DNA of 64,000 nt from Leptospira stimsonii (lineage in GTDB: Bacteria; Spirochaetota; Leptospiria; Leptospirales; Leptospiraceae), in NCBI RefSeq assembly GCF_003545885.1, contig NZ_QHCT01000001.1:372001-436000 (forward strand), given 5' to 3'. A program made the translations under genes and the position numbers. Below, one piece after another: positions 40,427 through 51,884 of this stretch; positions within the stretch are counted from its first letter, which is position 1; each line of letters begins with the position of its first letter. Under the pieces are notes generated by a model. It did not search any database, was not told the origin of the DNA, and saw only the letters and a program-made list of their open reading frames with translations.

Positions 40427-40743
40427 AAGATTCGGTTGATCAGAGAGACCAGAATCTGAACCAGCTCCCCGTGATTTAGATCCAAAATTTCTTTTTTGGC
40501 TAATATTGCGATATCAAAGCCTTTTAGAAAATTCTTCTCTTCCTCGTGTATGACCGATCTTAGTTTCCTTTTGATCCGGTTTCTTAGAACCGCCGTTTTT
40601 ACCGTACGTTCCGGACAGTACAAAAAACGATTCTTAGATAAGGAGTTAGGAGTGAATACAAGAACGATCGGGAAGCGGGAGACTCTTTTTCCAGCCTTAA
40701 AAAGAGATTGTATCTCCTTCCTGGATTTTAATGTCTCTTCGAT
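40423..40743 (-). CDS. rnpA: ribonuclease P protein component, unusual start
   Basis: A protein of about 106 residues. 'LKSRKEIQSLFKAGKRV' matches the RnpA N-terminal helix and 'VKTAVLRNRIKRKLRSVIHE' is the RNR signature helix that contacts RNase P RNA. The frame is open only from an in-frame TAA at 40747..40749, and between that stop and residue about 40 there is no ATG, GTG or TTG. The first possible codons are GTC and ATC (40741..40743); I mark the ATC. A TTG start at 40623 would cut off the first helix and is unlikely. It lies between rpmH and yidD as expected. Confidence 0.85.
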   Translation of the reverse strand: MEETLKSRKEIQSLFKAGKRVSRFPIVLVFTPNSLSKNRFLYCPERTVKTAVLRNRIKRKLRSVIHEEEKNFLKGFDIAILAKKEILDLNHGELVQILVSLINRIL

Positions 40744-40753
40744 GACTTAGTTC

Positions 40754-40915
40754 TTAGTATTTTTTACCGAGTTTTTCGTCGGAAACAGTGAGCTTATGTC
40801 TGCCCTTCTTTCTTCTACGGGAAAGAACTTTTCTTCCACCGGAAGTAGCCATTCTCGTGCGAAATCCGTGCGTTCTCGCTCTTTTTACTCGGCTGGGCTG
40901 GTAATTTCTTTTCAT
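40754..40915 (-). CDS. rpmH: 50S ribosomal protein L34
   Basis: A 53-residue basic protein reading [18 protein letters not shown] then '[24 protein letters not shown]'. This is unmistakably L34, with a slightly extended acidic-basic tail ([11 protein letters not shown]) at the C-terminus. First gene of the cluster leading to mnmE. Confidence 0.97.
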   Translation of the reverse strand: MKRNYQPSRVKRARTHGFRTRMATSGGRKVLSRRRKKGRHKLTVSDEKLGKKY

Positions 40916-41146
40916 ACGTATCCCTGATTGGCGTTAATGATTGCGTTTCTATCTTCTAATTAGAAGAATCCAATACTCTTTCTAACAGAAGCTTTCTGAA
41001 AAAGGTCTAAGTCAACCATTTCACATTTAGATTTCATGTGAATTTGTCTCACTCGGGATTTCTTTTCTTAGGAATTTCAGGGAAACGACCCTGAGGAAGG
41101 CCCGAACGACCGGAGGAGAATTGTCAGAATCAATCCTCTGTCCTAA

Positions 41147-41273
<127 letters not shown>

Positions 41274-41283
41274 ATCTTAAAGT

Positions 41284-41312
41284 CAGATTCGCGTACCGGT
41301 TTGTACGGTCAA
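41284..41312 (-). promoter_or_regulatory. putative promoter of the 5S rRNA gene
   Basis: TTGACC (minus strand, 41307..41312) and a weak AATCTG at 17-base spacing would place the start 5-8 bases before the mature 5S end. The -35 box is good and the geometry right; the -10 box is poor. Confidence 0.4.
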
Positions 41313-41367
41313 TCTTAAATTAATAAAAAAGATGAAAAATATTCTGAATCGATTCGGCGTTTTGTTT

Positions 41368-43206
41368 TTAAGAACTTAAAATCTCAAATTGAGAATCGGA
41401 TTCTTCTCTTCGAAAAAAGAATCGCGTTCGTTCGTGAAAATTCTCTTTTGCAAAAAACATAAAACTGTTTGTCCAATTCCAAGCAAGGGAATACCCGAAC
41501 TGGCTCGCCGGCTCTCCAGTGAGAATCGAATTTGCGGTAAGAGCCGCTCCGCTAAAAATTCCCGAGGACGATCCGTAAAAAAGATAGGTTCTCCCTGTGT
41601 TCCCTCCCCCGGAATATCCGTAAGCGCCGATGGAAGTATCCGAACAACCGTCACCGTTTGCATCGACGAAGCTCAAGAAAATACCGAACTGATCTCCGGC
41701 AGATTCTCCTGAGAATGTCGTATTCGCAGTACCACCGCTCTGAAGATTTTGGGTCGAAATTCCTATCGAACCCGAAGAAAGAAAGAGAAACGAATTTCCT
41801 TGTCCAATACCGTATGCGCCGATCAGTGCGTCCGAAAACCCATCCCCATTGGAATCTCCCAGAGAAACGGAAATTCCAAAAAAACTTCCAGGCGCTTGCC
41901 CCGTTAAAATAGTATTCGCAGTTCCGGACGCGGATAGATCCTGACTGGGAATTCCAAAATCGCCATTCGAATGAAAAATATAGGCTCGTCCTTGGTTACC
42001 CGAATAGGAGCGGGCTCCGATCAAAGCGTCTTGAAAACCGTCGGCATTGACGTCTCCCATAGAAACGGATATTCCAAACTGGCTGGAAGCTTCTCCGATC
42101 AAAAGGGTATTCACAAAGCCGCCCGAAGAAAGATCTTGGCCTAAGATTCCGCCGAACCCGTTCGAATGGAATAGAAAGGATCGGGAAATTCCATCGGCCC
42201 CGACCAAAAGATCCGCAAATCCGTCCCCGTTCGAATCTCCGGTTGCAACCGATATTCCAAATCTTGCGTTCACTAGAGGACCAACGAGCGTGGTTTTGGC
42301 TAATGAAAGTCCTCCAGTCGGAACTCCGGATATTCCGGAAGAATAAAAAACATCCACTCTTCCCGAAGACGTCGAATAGCCGTAGGAGCCGACAATGACA
42401 TCCTCAAATCCGTCTCCGTTTACGTCGCCAAGTGCCAACGCTCCGCCAAAAAACATGATCGAGCCGGCATTAAGAGTCGAATTTGGTGAAGCTGAGTTCG
42501 GAATTCCGTCCCCGCCTAACGAATGATAGATAAAAACGGAATCCACTCCCGAGCCAGGCGCTCCGACAACCGCGTCCGCATAACCGTCTCCGTTCACGTC
42601 ACCCAATGCGACTGCCCATCCGAATTGACCAGAAGGAACCCCCACAATACTTGTGTTAGCCGAAGTAGCATTTTGAGAAACGATTCCTTGTGCACTCCCA
42701 TGAAATAGATAAGCTTTACCGGTTCCTCCCCCGAATTGATTTGCGCCTACGATTACGTCCGGGTAACCGTCTCCGTTCACGTCGTGATTGTTTCCTTTTC
42801 TTATTAGAATCGTATTTTGCGCGGCAAGAGGCGCGGATCGAACCGAAACCTTATGCAAGGAATTTTGTTTCCAGGAATAAATTCCCGTTGGCAACGGAAA
42901 AGACCAAGTGTTCCCTACGACGACTGCACCTTGAAAAAAACCTCCGTCTAACGAAACCTCAACGGTAGAAGCGAATGGGGCCGTATTTCCTATTAAAAAA
43001 CCGGAATGAATCACCCCTAAGTCTCGGACGTTGCGAATCGAAGGAGATAGACAATTCAAAGTTTGTCCTAAAAGACATTGGACAATTAAGTTTTCATAAT
43101 ATGGAGACGAACTAACGTCGCCCGGATTTAGACTTTGAATTCTTGCGCAACCGGAGCAAAGAAGAACATAGAAAAGAATGATGGTATTCCTTTGAAAAGA
43201 ACGCAT
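41368..43206 (-). CDS. FG-GAP repeat (integrin-like beta-propeller) lipoprotein
   Basis: About 612 residues. The chosen ATG gives a lipoprotein signal peptide with 'FYVLLCSGC' (Cys20). The body holds seven FG-GAP repeats, each with a Ca-binding loop of the form D-x-N-G-D-G-x-x-D-x-x-x-G (for example DVNGDGYPDVIVGA), giving a seven-bladed propeller. The last one has variants (DANGDGCSD). Such surface propellers bind ligands or matrix proteins. An upstream TTG in frame would bury the signal sequence. No good ribosome site was seen, so the start is moderately sure. Confidence 0.82.
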   Translation of the reverse strand: MRSFQRNTIILFYVLLCSGCARIQSLNPGDVSSSPYYENLIVQCLLGQTLNCLSPSIRNVRDLGVIHSGFLIGNTAPFASTVEVSLDGGFFQGAVVVGNTWSFPLPTGIYSWKQNSLHKVSVRSAPLAAQNTILIRKGNNHDVNGDGYPDVIVGANQFGGGTGKAYLFHGSAQGIVSQNATSANTSIVGVPSGQFGWAVALGDVNGDGYADAVVGAPGSGVDSVFIYHSLGGDGIPNSASPNSTLNAGSIMFFGGALALGDVNGDGFEDVIVGSYGYSTSSGRVDVFYSSGISGVPTGGLSLAKTTLVGPLVNARFGISVATGDSNGDGFADLLVGADGISRSFLFHSNGFGGILGQDLSSGGFVNTLLIGEASSQFGISVSMGDVNADGFQDALIGARSYSGNQGRAYIFHSNGDFGIPSQDLSASGTANTILTGQAPGSFFGISVSLGDSNGDGFSDALIGAYGIGQGNSFLFLSSGSIGISTQNLQSGGTANTTFSGESAGDQFGIFLSFVDANGDGCSDTSIGAYGYSGGGNTGRTYLFYGSSSGIFSGAALTANSILTGEPASQFGYSLAWNWTNSFMFFAKENFHERTRFFFRREESDSQFEILSS

Positions 43207-43398
43207 AAATGTTAAAACGAAATCGGATAAAAAAGACTTCAAATGAGTTAAGTTTTTTTTACAGCGAGAAAGTATTCGGGGATAGAATGAATCGCTCACT
43301 CGTTTCAAATTAGGTGACAGAGGATATTCGAGTCAATTCTAATTCTTAGGAAAAGAATATGGAAGATCGCGTAGAATCCGGAACAAAGCGAGAAAAGT

Positions 43399-45741
43399 TT
43401 ATTTCTTTTTCCGACTCGGAAGATATTTATAATATTCCACTTCGATCGTATTAATTAAGAATGTGTAATATTTCACGAGTTTCTTATCGTATTTTTTCTT
43501 CTGCGCTTCGTTTCTTAAGAATTCGGATATTTGATCCCGTATCAACGGCGCCTTGAGGTCGTTGTGATTTAAAATGATGGAACCCGGCATTCCTTGAGGA
43601 ACTAAATCGTCTGGAATCACGATCGTTGCCGAATGCTGTAATAAGGCGTATTCGATTGTGGACGCAACTTTATCGTCGTCCTTCTCCGTTTTAAGATGAG
43701 CTACACTGCTTCGAATGTTATCCAAATTCTCATATATCTTTTTTCGCAAGGATCGAGAATCGTGAATTTTATCCGTAATCTTTGTAAAACGACTCGGGAA
43801 CACGAATCGTTCCGCACCTTTCGCAATGAGACTTACTTTCTTTTCTTTCGGGGTTTCACCTTTTGTGTAAGTATGTTCGTCTTCGGAATCATCTCCTCCG
43901 GAATAAAAACCGTCCGAAGAATAGGAAGTCGCAGATCCGTATTCTCCTTTAAATCCGGATCCTAGTGAAGCGCCTCCGCCCACACCCCCAAGAATATCCG
44001 ATTTGTCTTTTTCTCTAAAATAAAAGGCGAGCATCAGACCTAAAAATAGACTCACCGGAATTCCCACGAATAAAACTCCGGTAGTTTTAAAATGAACGGA
44101 AGCGATTAAAAAAAGAATCATACTTGCGACAAAACCGAGCATTCCCATTGGAAGATTGAACTTCTTAGCAAATTCTTGGGAGCGTTGTTTTTCCGCTTCG
44201 AGTTGTTCTAATGCCTGAATTCCTTGTTGCAATTTGACGATGCTATCTGCCTTTAACTTCGCGTTTAAACCAGGGTGCTTTGGATTGCTGAGACTCGCGT
44301 TGATTTCTCTCGCTATATCCAAATCTTTTTGAAAGGAAGGATTATTTGTAGCCATTCCGCTTAACTTGTGTAAGACGGCCGCCATATATCCCGGATCCAC
44401 CGCGTAGATTTCCGAAGTCTGGTCCGGCTTTTCTATCACCTTCATTCCGAATTGCGCCACAATGTCTCTCTTTAATTCTTCCACCAAAGCCGGATAACGT
44501 GATTCGTCTAAAAGCCCGGAGGATTTTAATTTTTGCTCCGGAGAAAATCGATAAAGAGTCTGTTCTTGTAGAGTAGTTTCCGCGATCTTATTTAGAATTC
44601 TCGTTTTTAAGGATTTAAAAACGTTCTCCTCTTTTCTCTGAACCAACTTATCTTTCTCTTCGATTAGTCTGGAAAGAATTTGAATCGAAGCTCTACATGT
44701 TTCTGCGACTTTTTTTCCAAGTTCGTCGGTCTCCCGATCGAAAGGATAGTCGTTGATAAGCGAAATGAGGGCTTTTACTTTTTCGCTGTTTTGTTTTCTT
44801 CCCGGCTCGACGAGTTGAATATGTGTCTGTTCAAATTCGGCGATTCTTGTCTTAAAAAGACTATAACCCGCCCTTTCACTCAATTCCTTGAGATATGGAA
44901 TTGCGAACTTTTCGAGCGCATCCGCCTGACATCGATAATGTGCGATTACCTCGGGCTGATTTACATATGATCCGTCCGGATTCAACTGAAGATCATCGAG
45001 GATGATATGATAGTCCGGAAGAATTTTCATTACATAATTCTTCTTAAGCGAATAGGAAAGAAAATCGCGCAAGAAATCCATCATAGGAATATAACTATAA
45101 GGCTGAAAACCTCGCTTCAATAAGGTGGAAAACTCGGCTTCGATCGAAGCCAATTTCGGAAATAACCAGAGTTTACCCGCTTTGTTCTTATGAAGTAAAA
45201 AAGCGCCGGGGCTATCTTCATCCGGAAGTTTGGGTTTTTTAGCACGATTTTGAAGAATTAGATCGATCAATTCTTCGGAAAACTCGAAACACGCGACTCG
45301 AAATGGAGTCACATCCGTTTTGGTTTCTTTTTGCGGACTTGCAATCGCTATCCGAGCCAGAACCTTCGCACCGTTACGAACAAGAAACGGATAGATATAA
45401 GCGGATTTATTTTTCCCTTTTTTTTCGTAATCGACCAGTTGTCTCAGAGCAAGATCAATGCTTTGCGGGGACTTGGACTGCTCGCTTAGATTCCTATATT
45501 TATTGAGAAGTTCTGAAAGCTTGTCTAACGTGAGTAAGTAAGAAGGATGAATCCCTTTCGAACCGTGTTTTTCCGTTTTCTTATGCCAGTCTCTTAACTC
45601 ATCCAAAATACAACGCGCGGTGGCCGAGAGACCGACAGCGCCCTCGTTTAAAAAAATATAATCCGGCATAAGAGACTGGATTTCCACCGGCTTACTCGCC
45701 GCTAGTTCTTCAAAGCTTATGTCCTGTTCCGTGCTTTCCAT
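43399..45741 (-). CDS. large membrane protein, unknown
   Basis: A 780-residue protein. A long cytoplasmic helical N-terminal part (about 1-530) is followed by two closely spaced TM helices ('[18 protein letters not shown]' and '[20 protein letters not shown]'), then a Gly/Ser-rich linker ('[13 protein letters not shown]') and a C-terminal globular part rich in Lys. No family recognised. Bicistronic arrangement with its neighbours is not evident. Probably genus-specific. Confidence 0.75.
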   Translation of the reverse strand: MESTEQDISFEELAASKPVEIQSLMPDYIFLNEGAVGLSATARCILDELRDWHKKTEKHGSKGIHPSYLLTLDKLSELLNKYRNLSEQSKSPQSIDLALRQLVDYEKKGKNKSAYIYPFLVRNGAKVLARIAIASPQKETKTDVTPFRVACFEFSEELIDLILQNRAKKPKLPDEDSPGAFLLHKNKAGKLWLFPKLASIEAEFSTLLKRGFQPYSYIPMMDFLRDFLSYSLKKNYVMKILPDYHIILDDLQLNPDGSYVNQPEVIAHYRCQADALEKFAIPYLKELSERAGYSLFKTRIAEFEQTHIQLVEPGRKQNSEKVKALISLINDYPFDRETDELGKKVAETCRASIQILSRLIEEKDKLVQRKEENVFKSLKTRILNKIAETTLQEQTLYRFSPEQKLKSSGLLDESRYPALVEELKRDIVAQFGMKVIEKPDQTSEIYAVDPGYMAAVLHKLSGMATNNPSFQKDLDIAREINASLSNPKHPGLNAKLKADSIVKLQQGIQALEQLEAEKQRSQEFAKKFNLPMGMLGFVASMILFLIASVHFKTTGVLFVGIPVSLFLGLMLAFYFREKDKSDILGGVGGGASLGSGFKGEYGSATSYSSDGFYSGGDDSEDEHTYTKGETPKEKKVSLIAKGAERFVFPSRFTKITDKIHDSRSLRKKIYENLDNIRSSVAHLKTEKDDDKVASTIEYALLQHSATIVIPDDLVPQGMPGSIILNHNDLKAPLIRDQISEFLRNEAQKKKYDKKLVKYYTFLINTIEVEYYKYLPSRKKK

Positions 45742-45830
45742 TTTTCCTAACAATATAACAAAATAATTTCGATAACTTGAATCTTTCTAAGTATCCAGTC
45801 TTCCAATCCGAATGACAGGACGAAACCTTT

Positions 45831-47084
45831 TTATTTGGAGAATTTTTCCAATACTCGACCGATTTTTATGATTCCTTCTTCTATCTCTTTTTCTTCTCTC
45901 ACAAAGCTCAAACGAAAACATTCTTCTCTATGAGTCCAACTCGAATCCGAACCCGGAAAGAAAGTTTTTCCGGGAACGATGATCACACCGGCTTCTTTTA
46001 GAATCGGATATAACTCCGAAACCGTAAGTTTTAAATTTTTCACCCAGATCCATAGAAAGAAGGCGCCCTCACTCTGATGAATTCTATAATTCAATTCGGA
46101 ATTCCAATTCCGAAGAATCAAATCCCTCGCAAATTCCGACTTTTTTTGGTAGTAAGGTAGAATAACGTTCTTACACAAATGTTTCCATTCTCCGGAACGA
46201 AAAAGATCCAGTGCTATGTATTGACCCGGACTTGCACTCGTAAGATTGATAACCGAATTGGCTTTCTGCAGGAGTTCGATCGTTTCAGGATCGCCCAGAA
46301 CAAATCCTGTTCGAACTCCGGGAAGCCCAAGCTTGGAAAGGCTAAAACCTTGAATCATTCCCGGTTTATGAATAAACGAACTCTTTTCGAAAACGACTCC
46401 CGGAAAAGGATAACCGTACGCATTATCGATTAACAAAGGTATGTCGGCTTCCCTCGATTTTGAAATCAAAAATTCCAGCTCGGAATCGGTGATCACGTTT
46501 CCGGTTGGGTTGGTCGGTCGAGAAACACAAATACAACCCGCTTGCTCCTTCCAATCGGAAACATTTTGAAAATTTTCCTTGTCTATATAATACTTATAAT
46601 AGGAAGAATCGATCTCCTGAATTTTTGGCAAAAAGGATAAAAAGGAATCCGTTTCTAATGTCTGATCCGTATAACCTATGTATTCTGGAAGAATAGGAAA
46701 TAGAATTTTTTTTCTCCTATCATTCGCGAACGCTCCGGAGAAAAAATTCAGTAAAAGATAAAACGCATTTTGACTTCCATTTGTGATCGCAATTTGATTT
46801 TCAGAAATGGAAGTTCCCGATTCTTCCGATAAAATGAATGCAACTCGCTCCCGAAGTTCTTGAATTCCGGCCGGTGACTCGTAATTCCCGAGACTTTTAT
46901 GAAGACTTCCGGACTGGATCTGTTTCGAAACGATCTCTTTCCAAACCTCCGCGACTTCCGGAATCAGCGCTGGATTTCCTCCGCCCAACATACAAGCGCC
47001 GGGTGGAGGGCTTCCAAGATCTTCCATAAGTTGTCCAATCCCCGTTTGCTCCTTGAATTTTCGACCAAATTGAGAATATTGCAT
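45831..47084 (-). CDS. avtA: aminotransferase class I/II, valine-pyruvate aminotransferase-like
   Basis: A 417-residue fold-type I PLP enzyme. The N-terminus '[30 protein letters not shown]' is characteristic of AvtA. '[18 protein letters not shown]', '[10 protein letters not shown]' (Asn that contacts PLP), and '[16 protein letters not shown]' with the PLP Lys are all present. AvtA transfers the amino group between valine and pyruvate. The substrate assignment relies on the N-terminal block. It is divergent from the cyclase gene. Confidence 0.82.
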   Translation of the reverse strand: MQYSQFGRKFKEQTGIGQLMEDLGSPPPGACMLGGGNPALIPEVAEVWKEIVSKQIQSGSLHKSLGNYESPAGIQELRERVAFILSEESGTSISENQIAITNGSQNAFYLLLNFFSGAFANDRRKKILFPILPEYIGYTDQTLETDSFLSFLPKIQEIDSSYYKYYIDKENFQNVSDWKEQAGCICVSRPTNPTGNVITDSELEFLISKSREADIPLLIDNAYGYPFPGVVFEKSSFIHKPGMIQGFSLSKLGLPGVRTGFVLGDPETIELLQKANSVINLTSASPGQYIALDLFRSGEWKHLCKNVILPYYQKKSEFARDLILRNWNSELNYRIHQSEGAFFLWIWVKNLKLTVSELYPILKEAGVIIVPGKTFFPGSDSSWTHREECFRLSFVREEKEIEEGIIKIGRVLEKFSK

Positions 47085-47121
47085 ACTGTACCAAATTTCT
47101 TCCGAACTCTATAGCAGGAAA

Positions 47122-47161
<40 letters not shown>

Positions 47162-47280
47162 GAAAAGAATCGGAACCTCTTCCCATTCCTTTATGATGGC
47201 GATAATCCAGCGGGATTCGCTTTCAGAACAAAGACTTAGATTTGGACAAAATACTTTCTTACGGGAATCAGAGAATCGAC

Positions 47281-49173
47281 ATGGAATTAAATCAAAACAG
47301 ACTCAAGTCCAAGGAAATTTTAGACCTCGGCGCATTCTTAAAACAATATCCTTGGGATGAAGAATGGATCCGTTCCGCAAAACCGGTGGAAGTACTTTGG
47401 GAATTCGAATTGGATATAGATGTAGAATCTCTTTGGCCTTGGCTTATCGATACCTCTTCGTTTAACAAAAGAATCGGGATTCCCGAAATGAAATACGTTG
47501 AGAAAGAAGGAAAGTTGTTCGGCCGCTCCAGAAACGCGGGAATTCTGATGGAATGGGAGGAAGTTCCTTGGGAATGGGAATATTGCAAAGGACTAAACAA
47601 CGCGCGCATTTATAGCAAAGGTTTCGGGAAATACGTTCGTTGCCGTTACATCGTAGAAAAACTTTCATCAAACAAAACAAAGCTCACCGTTTACTTCGGT
47701 TGGATTCCGAGAGGAATTCTGGGAAAATTGATTCTCCCCATCGGAATGAAACAACTCTTTAAAGATTATCAAAAAGGACTTTTGGGAGTTCTGACTGATA
47801 TTGAAACCAGAAAACGAAACGATTCAATCATCAATTTTAAGAGTACGTTGAAAGAATCAGAACCGATCGCGGAGAGCATTAAGCTAAAACAAATCAGAAA
47901 CAATTTAATTCGTGAAGGAATCGACGAAACATTAATTGATCGAGTGATTCATTATATTCTTTCTGAAGACGAAAACGAACTCTATCGGATTCGAATTAAG
48001 AAGTTGGTCTCGGAATGGAAGGTTCCTCTGGAAAGTCTTCTTCTCCTTTTTTTACACGGTTGTAGGCAAGGACTTTTTACTCTTTCTTGGGATGTGATCT
48101 GTCCTCATTGCAGAGGTGTTCGATCAGAACTTAACAACTTAGGAGACGTTCCTTCACAAGATTCTTGCGACGTATGCGGAATCGATTTTGAATCATCCAA
48201 ACTCAATACGATTGAAATCACTTTTCATATTCATCCTTCGATAAGAGAAGTTCAAAAAAGATTTTTTTGCGCGGCGGAACCCGCAACGAAGACTCATATT
48301 CGTTTTCAAAGGACGATTCCACCCGGTGCGGAGTATATTACAAATTTATTATTGAACGACGGTATCTATCGTCTTAGAATCGCCGGAGAAAAAAAGTACA
48401 ATCTCTTAGAATTACAACCTTCTTCGAACGAAACCGTACGCTGGACCGCCGATCAATCCGAGCAGGAAATCACAGCAAAACCCGAACCGACGGTTCAAAT
48501 ATACAATAGCGAACTTTCTCCGAGGACGTTCGTGATTGAGGAAAAAAAAGAAGACGCTTATAGTTTGCGACCTGCGGAATTATTCAATTTTCAGGACTTT
48601 CGTGACCTTTTTACGGAACAAGCGATCGCTTCCGACCTTCAATTGGACATCGGTGTACAAACGATTCTCTTTACGGATATTGTAGGTTCCACTCGATTCT
48701 ATATTTCAGAAGGGGATACAGGTGCATTCAAAGAAGTAAGAGAGCATTTCGTACAAGTTTTCCGAATCATCAAAGAAAACAAAGGCGCCGTTGTAAAAAC
48801 CATCGGAGACGCTGTTATGGCTTCGTTTTCAAGTCCGTTAGATTCTATACTTGCCTCGGTTGAATTGCAGAAGGTGTTTCAAATTTCTCCGGAAAACAGA
48901 ATTCAAATTCGAATCAGCGTTCATACGGGATCTTGTTTAGCGGTGAATCTCAACAGCAATATCGATTACTTTGGAAACACGGTAAACTACGCTTCAAAAC
49001 TGCAAGGCATCACCGACGCCGGTGAAATCGTTTTTTCAGAAGCGATCTTTAGAGACAGTGAGATTCGGAATTATCTGAGAGAGAGCGGTTTGAAAGTAAG
49101 AAAAGTTCCGTTTCAATTACCCTGGTCAAAAGAGGAAGAGGCAGCATACAAATTGGCATACGACCTTAAATGA
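47281..49173 (+). CDS. class III adenylate/guanylate cyclase with START-like and zinc-ribbon domains
   Basis: A 630-residue cytoplasmic protein. Residues about 25-180 look like a START/SRPBCC domain (W-P-W-L-I-D, 'YFGWIPRG'). A CPHC...CDVC zinc ribbon lies about 285-320, then a DUF5939-type domain ('[35 protein letters not shown]', in part). The C-terminal class III cyclase has '[13 protein letters not shown]' (metal Asp), '[11 protein letters not shown]' and '[32 protein letters not shown]'. It should make cAMP or cGMP. The ATG is chosen over an upstream TTG. Regulatory domains suggest sensing of a lipid or ligand. Confidence 0.87.
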   Translation: MELNQNRLKSKEILDLGAFLKQYPWDEEWIRSAKPVEVLWEFELDIDVESLWPWLIDTSSFNKRIGIPEMKYVEKEGKLFGRSRNAGILMEWEEVPWEWEYCKGLNNARIYSKGFGKYVRCRYIVEKLSSNKTKLTVYFGWIPRGILGKLILPIGMKQLFKDYQKGLLGVLTDIETRKRNDSIINFKSTLKESEPIAESIKLKQIRNNLIREGIDETLIDRVIHYILSEDENELYRIRIKKLVSEWKVPLESLLLLFLHGCRQGLFTLSWDVICPHCRGVRSELNNLGDVPSQDSCDVCGIDFESSKLNTIEITFHIHPSIREVQKRFFCAAEPATKTHIRFQRTIPPGAEYITNLLLNDGIYRLRIAGEKKYNLLELQPSSNETVRWTADQSEQEITAKPEPTVQIYNSELSPRTFVIEEKKEDAYSLRPAELFNFQDFRDLFTEQAIASDLQLDIGVQTILFTDIVGSTRFYISEGDTGAFKEVREHFVQVFRIIKENKGAVVKTIGDAVMASFSSPLDSILASVELQKVFQISPENRIQIRISVHTGSCLAVNLNSNIDYFGNTVNYASKLQGITDAGEIVFSEAIFRDSEIRNYLRESGLKVRKVPFQLPWSKEEEAAYKLAYDLK

Positions 49174-49194
49174 GTTCTATTAGAAGCGTCCTTT

Positions 49195-49845
49195 TTAAGA
49201 CGCTTCTTTTTCCAGCTGATCGAAAACTTGTAAGAAAAGATTGGATTCTTGCGCACCCGAAACGGCGTATTTTTCGTTAAAGACGAAAAAAGGAACTCCG
49301 GAAACGCCCAGTTGCCTACCTCTTAATTCTTCTTCTTGAACTTCTTTTAAGAGAATTTCATTTCCTTTTACGTTGTCCAAATCTTCTTCGTTCATTCCAA
49401 CTTGTTTCAGACTTTCAATGATAACGGTTGTATCCGAAAGATTCTTACCTTCAGCAAAAAAGTTTTTGAAGAAAATTTCGGCAAGTTCGGAAGCCTTTCC
49501 TTTTTCTTTTGCTCTTCGGATCAGAGCGTGCAATAAGAAAGTATTCGGTTGATGGCCTTGTTGTTCGGTCGAAAAAGGAAGACCTTCCGCTGTGGCAATG
49601 TCCGCCACTCTCTGCACCATCATCTTGATCTGATCCAAAGAACCGAACTTTCGGGTCATGTGTAAAACCCGATCTTCTCCTTCGGGTGCAAGATTTGGAT
49701 TCAGTTGAAAAGCTTTCCATTCTATCTCAATCTTATCATCCGGGTGGGACTTTTTACGAAGCTCAATCGCGTCTTCTAATCTTTTTTTTCCGATGTAACA
49801 CCAAGGACAAACTACGTCCGAATAAATTGAAATTTTCGTTTCCAA
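49195..49845 (-). CDS. DsbA/FrnE-like thioredoxin-fold oxidoreductase
   Basis: A 216-residue cytoplasmic protein. CPWC (Cys13-Cys16) lies at the start of the thioredoxin fold in 'ISIYSDVVCPWCYIGKKRLE', a helical insertion follows, and the 'GVSGVPFFVFNEKYAVSGAQ' block with cis-Pro closes the fold. This matches the FrnE/2-hydroxychromene-2-carboxylate isomerase-like DsbA group. It likely acts as a disulphide oxidoreductase or stress chaperone. The start has GGAGATCGGAATTGG upstream. Confidence 0.88.
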   Translation of the reverse strand: METKISIYSDVVCPWCYIGKKRLEDAIELRKKSHPDDKIEIEWKAFQLNPNLAPEGEDRVLHMTRKFGSLDQIKMMVQRVADIATAEGLPFSTEQQGHQPNTFLLHALIRRAKEKGKASELAEIFFKNFFAEGKNLSDTTVIIESLKQVGMNEEDLDNVKGNEILLKEVQEEELRGRQLGVSGVPFFVFNEKYAVSGAQESNLFLQVFDQLEKEAS

Positions 49846-50129
49846 TTCCGATCTCCAAATCTCCTCAGAGGAGAAAATTTAATTTAGCACAATAGCGGAT
49901 ATTTTAGTAAGAATAAGAGGAAAATTTCTTTTTTGAATCCTAAGAAATCAACCTTACAAGAAGTTTGACTCGAAATTCGTCCCGTATGTTTTAGCAGAAA
50001 CGAGGTAGAATTCAACTTTTTAGAAAAAGAAGCAAAAGCGAAGTCGATGTAAATTTCCCGTATTTGAAAACAAAAAGAAGAACGAAAAATTTCTGATTCA
50101 AAAATCAAAAAGATCCTGAATGAATGCGA

Positions 50130-50477
<348 letters not shown>

Positions 50478-50651
50478 GAGTTATCTGCTATTTAGACTGT
50501 CAGAATTTAAAAACTTAGGACCACTCGCAAGTTTTTTATCAAATTAAGAATTTTATGAGAAAGGGCAGTGTCTTCGTATTAAAAAAGGAGAAAAAAGAAG
50601 AATTCATCTGTTAACCAGGTAACCAATTCACTTAAAAAGGGGTGCAGTACT

Positions 50652-50873
50652 ATGGATCAAATCAAGGACAAAATTTCTTCGTTTGGAGCGTTTCTTTCCT
50701 TTGCAGGAATCGTTTCTGGAGCTTTGAGTTTCTTCAACTATAACTTACGGATTCTTATGTGGATCGACAATTGGGGAGTTGCAACCGGCTGGGCTATTCG
50801 CGCCGGACTGATCGCTGTTGGTGTAATTTTCTATTTTGTAGGGAAGATAGGAAGAGATTCGGCAACCGCTTAA
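50652..50873 (+). CDS. small two-TM membrane protein
   Basis: A 73-residue protein with two hydrophobic segments ('FLSFAGIVSGALSFF' and 'GLIAVGVIFYFVGKIG'). AAAAGGGGTGCAG precedes the ATG. It is monocistronic and followed by a convergent hairpin. No family recognised; small conserved membrane proteins next to tmRNA have no known common role. Confidence 0.7.
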   Translation: MDQIKDKISSFGAFLSFAGIVSGALSFFNYNLRILMWIDNWGVATGWAIRAGLIAVGVIFYFVGKIGRDSATA

Positions 50874-50879
50874 TGAATC

Positions 50880-50908
50880 GAGGGCCATTTCAAAAAAGAA
50901 TGGCCCTC
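50880..50908. terminator. convergent hairpin between two genes
   Basis: A 10-bp perfect stem (GAGGGCCATT/AATGGCCCTC) with a 9-base A-rich (+) or T-rich (-) loop directly after both stop codons. There is no long T tract, but the stem is strong and sits exactly between convergent genes, so it probably serves both. Confidence 0.6.
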
Positions 50909-51811
50909 TTAAAAATAAAAAACCAAAGAAACCTTAGATTCCGATTCACCTGCTTCCGGCCTAAAACGGCTTCCGACTTTTAATTCAAAAGAACCTTTCT
51001 CCATCGAAGTTCTCTCTTTCTTCTTACTTATCATGGAAATAACTTGAGTAACGGAAAAATCCAAAATCAAGACGGACAATAAACCAGTAATCGCTCTCTC
51101 TTTTCCTTCTTTAATCTTTTCCGAAGTCGTATAACCTCCGGAAATCGGATCCTTCACTAAGGATGCGTTCTCGTATGAAATAACTAAACTGATAAATTTA
51201 GGGTTTTGAGGGGAAACACTCGGGTCAAGATTTGCATAGGCGGAAAGAAGATGCACTGGATCGTCGTAGAAGTGGACGGTCGGTTTCGTATAAAGGGAAA
51301 TAAGATGAACGAGATAGAGTTCACTCATCGAAAAGAACGCTCCTAAGGAAGGATATCCCAATAGATACAGATTGGACCAACCGGGAATCAAGCTTGGAAG
51401 CGCTTCTCGAATCGATTGCCTTGCGATTTCAACATTGTTGTGAAACGACTGAGACTGGTTCGTCCTTTTTTTCGACGAATCCTGAAACACATCGTTGTCG
51501 GTTGTATTTTCATCTTCGGGTTTCAGAGAATTTCTCGAAGTATTGGTCCATTGAACCGGCAAGGATTTTATAGATTTTATCGAACTGATGGGAATGTTTA
51601 ATTTTTCACCGGATTCGGATTCTAAAGTGACGTTCGATTTTCCGAGTGTAGTTCTAACATTCTTGTATTCGATCCCATTCCTCAGAATGAGCGTATCAGC
51701 GGAGAGGTTTTTGAAAAATCCAAAGAGAAAAAAAAGAATACAAAAAATGAAGAAAGCGATTCTCACCGATTTGTTAGGATGAAACAAGAGTGATTTAAAA
51801 AAAGTTCGCAT
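50909..51811 (-). CDS. membrane-associated protein of the sigma-FecR operon, unknown
   Basis: A 300-residue protein with an N-terminal hydrophobic helix ('VRIAFFIFCILFFLFGFF') that may be a signal anchor. Directly after it comes a short beta-module ('LILRNGIEYKNVRTTLGKSNVTLESESGEKLNIPISSIKSI', in part) resembling the C-terminus of the FecR-like protein encoded just upstream. The C-terminal half has further hydrophobic segments. Same strand as and 73 bases from the fecR-like gene, so probably the operon's effector or sensor. Confidence 0.72.
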   Translation of the reverse strand: MRTFFKSLLFHPNKSVRIAFFIFCILFFLFGFFKNLSADTLILRNGIEYKNVRTTLGKSNVTLESESGEKLNIPISSIKSIKSLPVQWTNTSRNSLKPEDENTTDNDVFQDSSKKRTNQSQSFHNNVEIARQSIREALPSLIPGWSNLYLLGYPSLGAFFSMSELYLVHLISLYTKPTVHFYDDPVHLLSAYANLDPSVSPQNPKFISLVISYENASLVKDPISGGYTTSEKIKEGKERAITGLLSVLILDFSVTQVISMISKKKERTSMEKGSFELKVGSRFRPEAGESESKVSLVFYF

Positions 51812-51884
51812 GACTTTGTTAAGGCTTAGAAACGGAATCGAACTATAGAAAACTTCAACGAATTATATAGAATAATCGAGTTTT

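Noticed and set aside
40496..40750. 84-residue + strand frame opposite rnpA
   Set aside because: Antisense shadow; the minus strand encodes the clear RnpA RNR motif.
47242..47280. TTG start giving a 13-residue longer cyclase
   Set aside because: No ribosome site and no domain gained; the ATG at 47281 is preferred, though not proven.
49880..50125. Possible gene between DsbA-like protein and tmRNA
   Set aside because: Only a short minus-strand frame of hydrophobic, non-coding-like composition without ribosome site.
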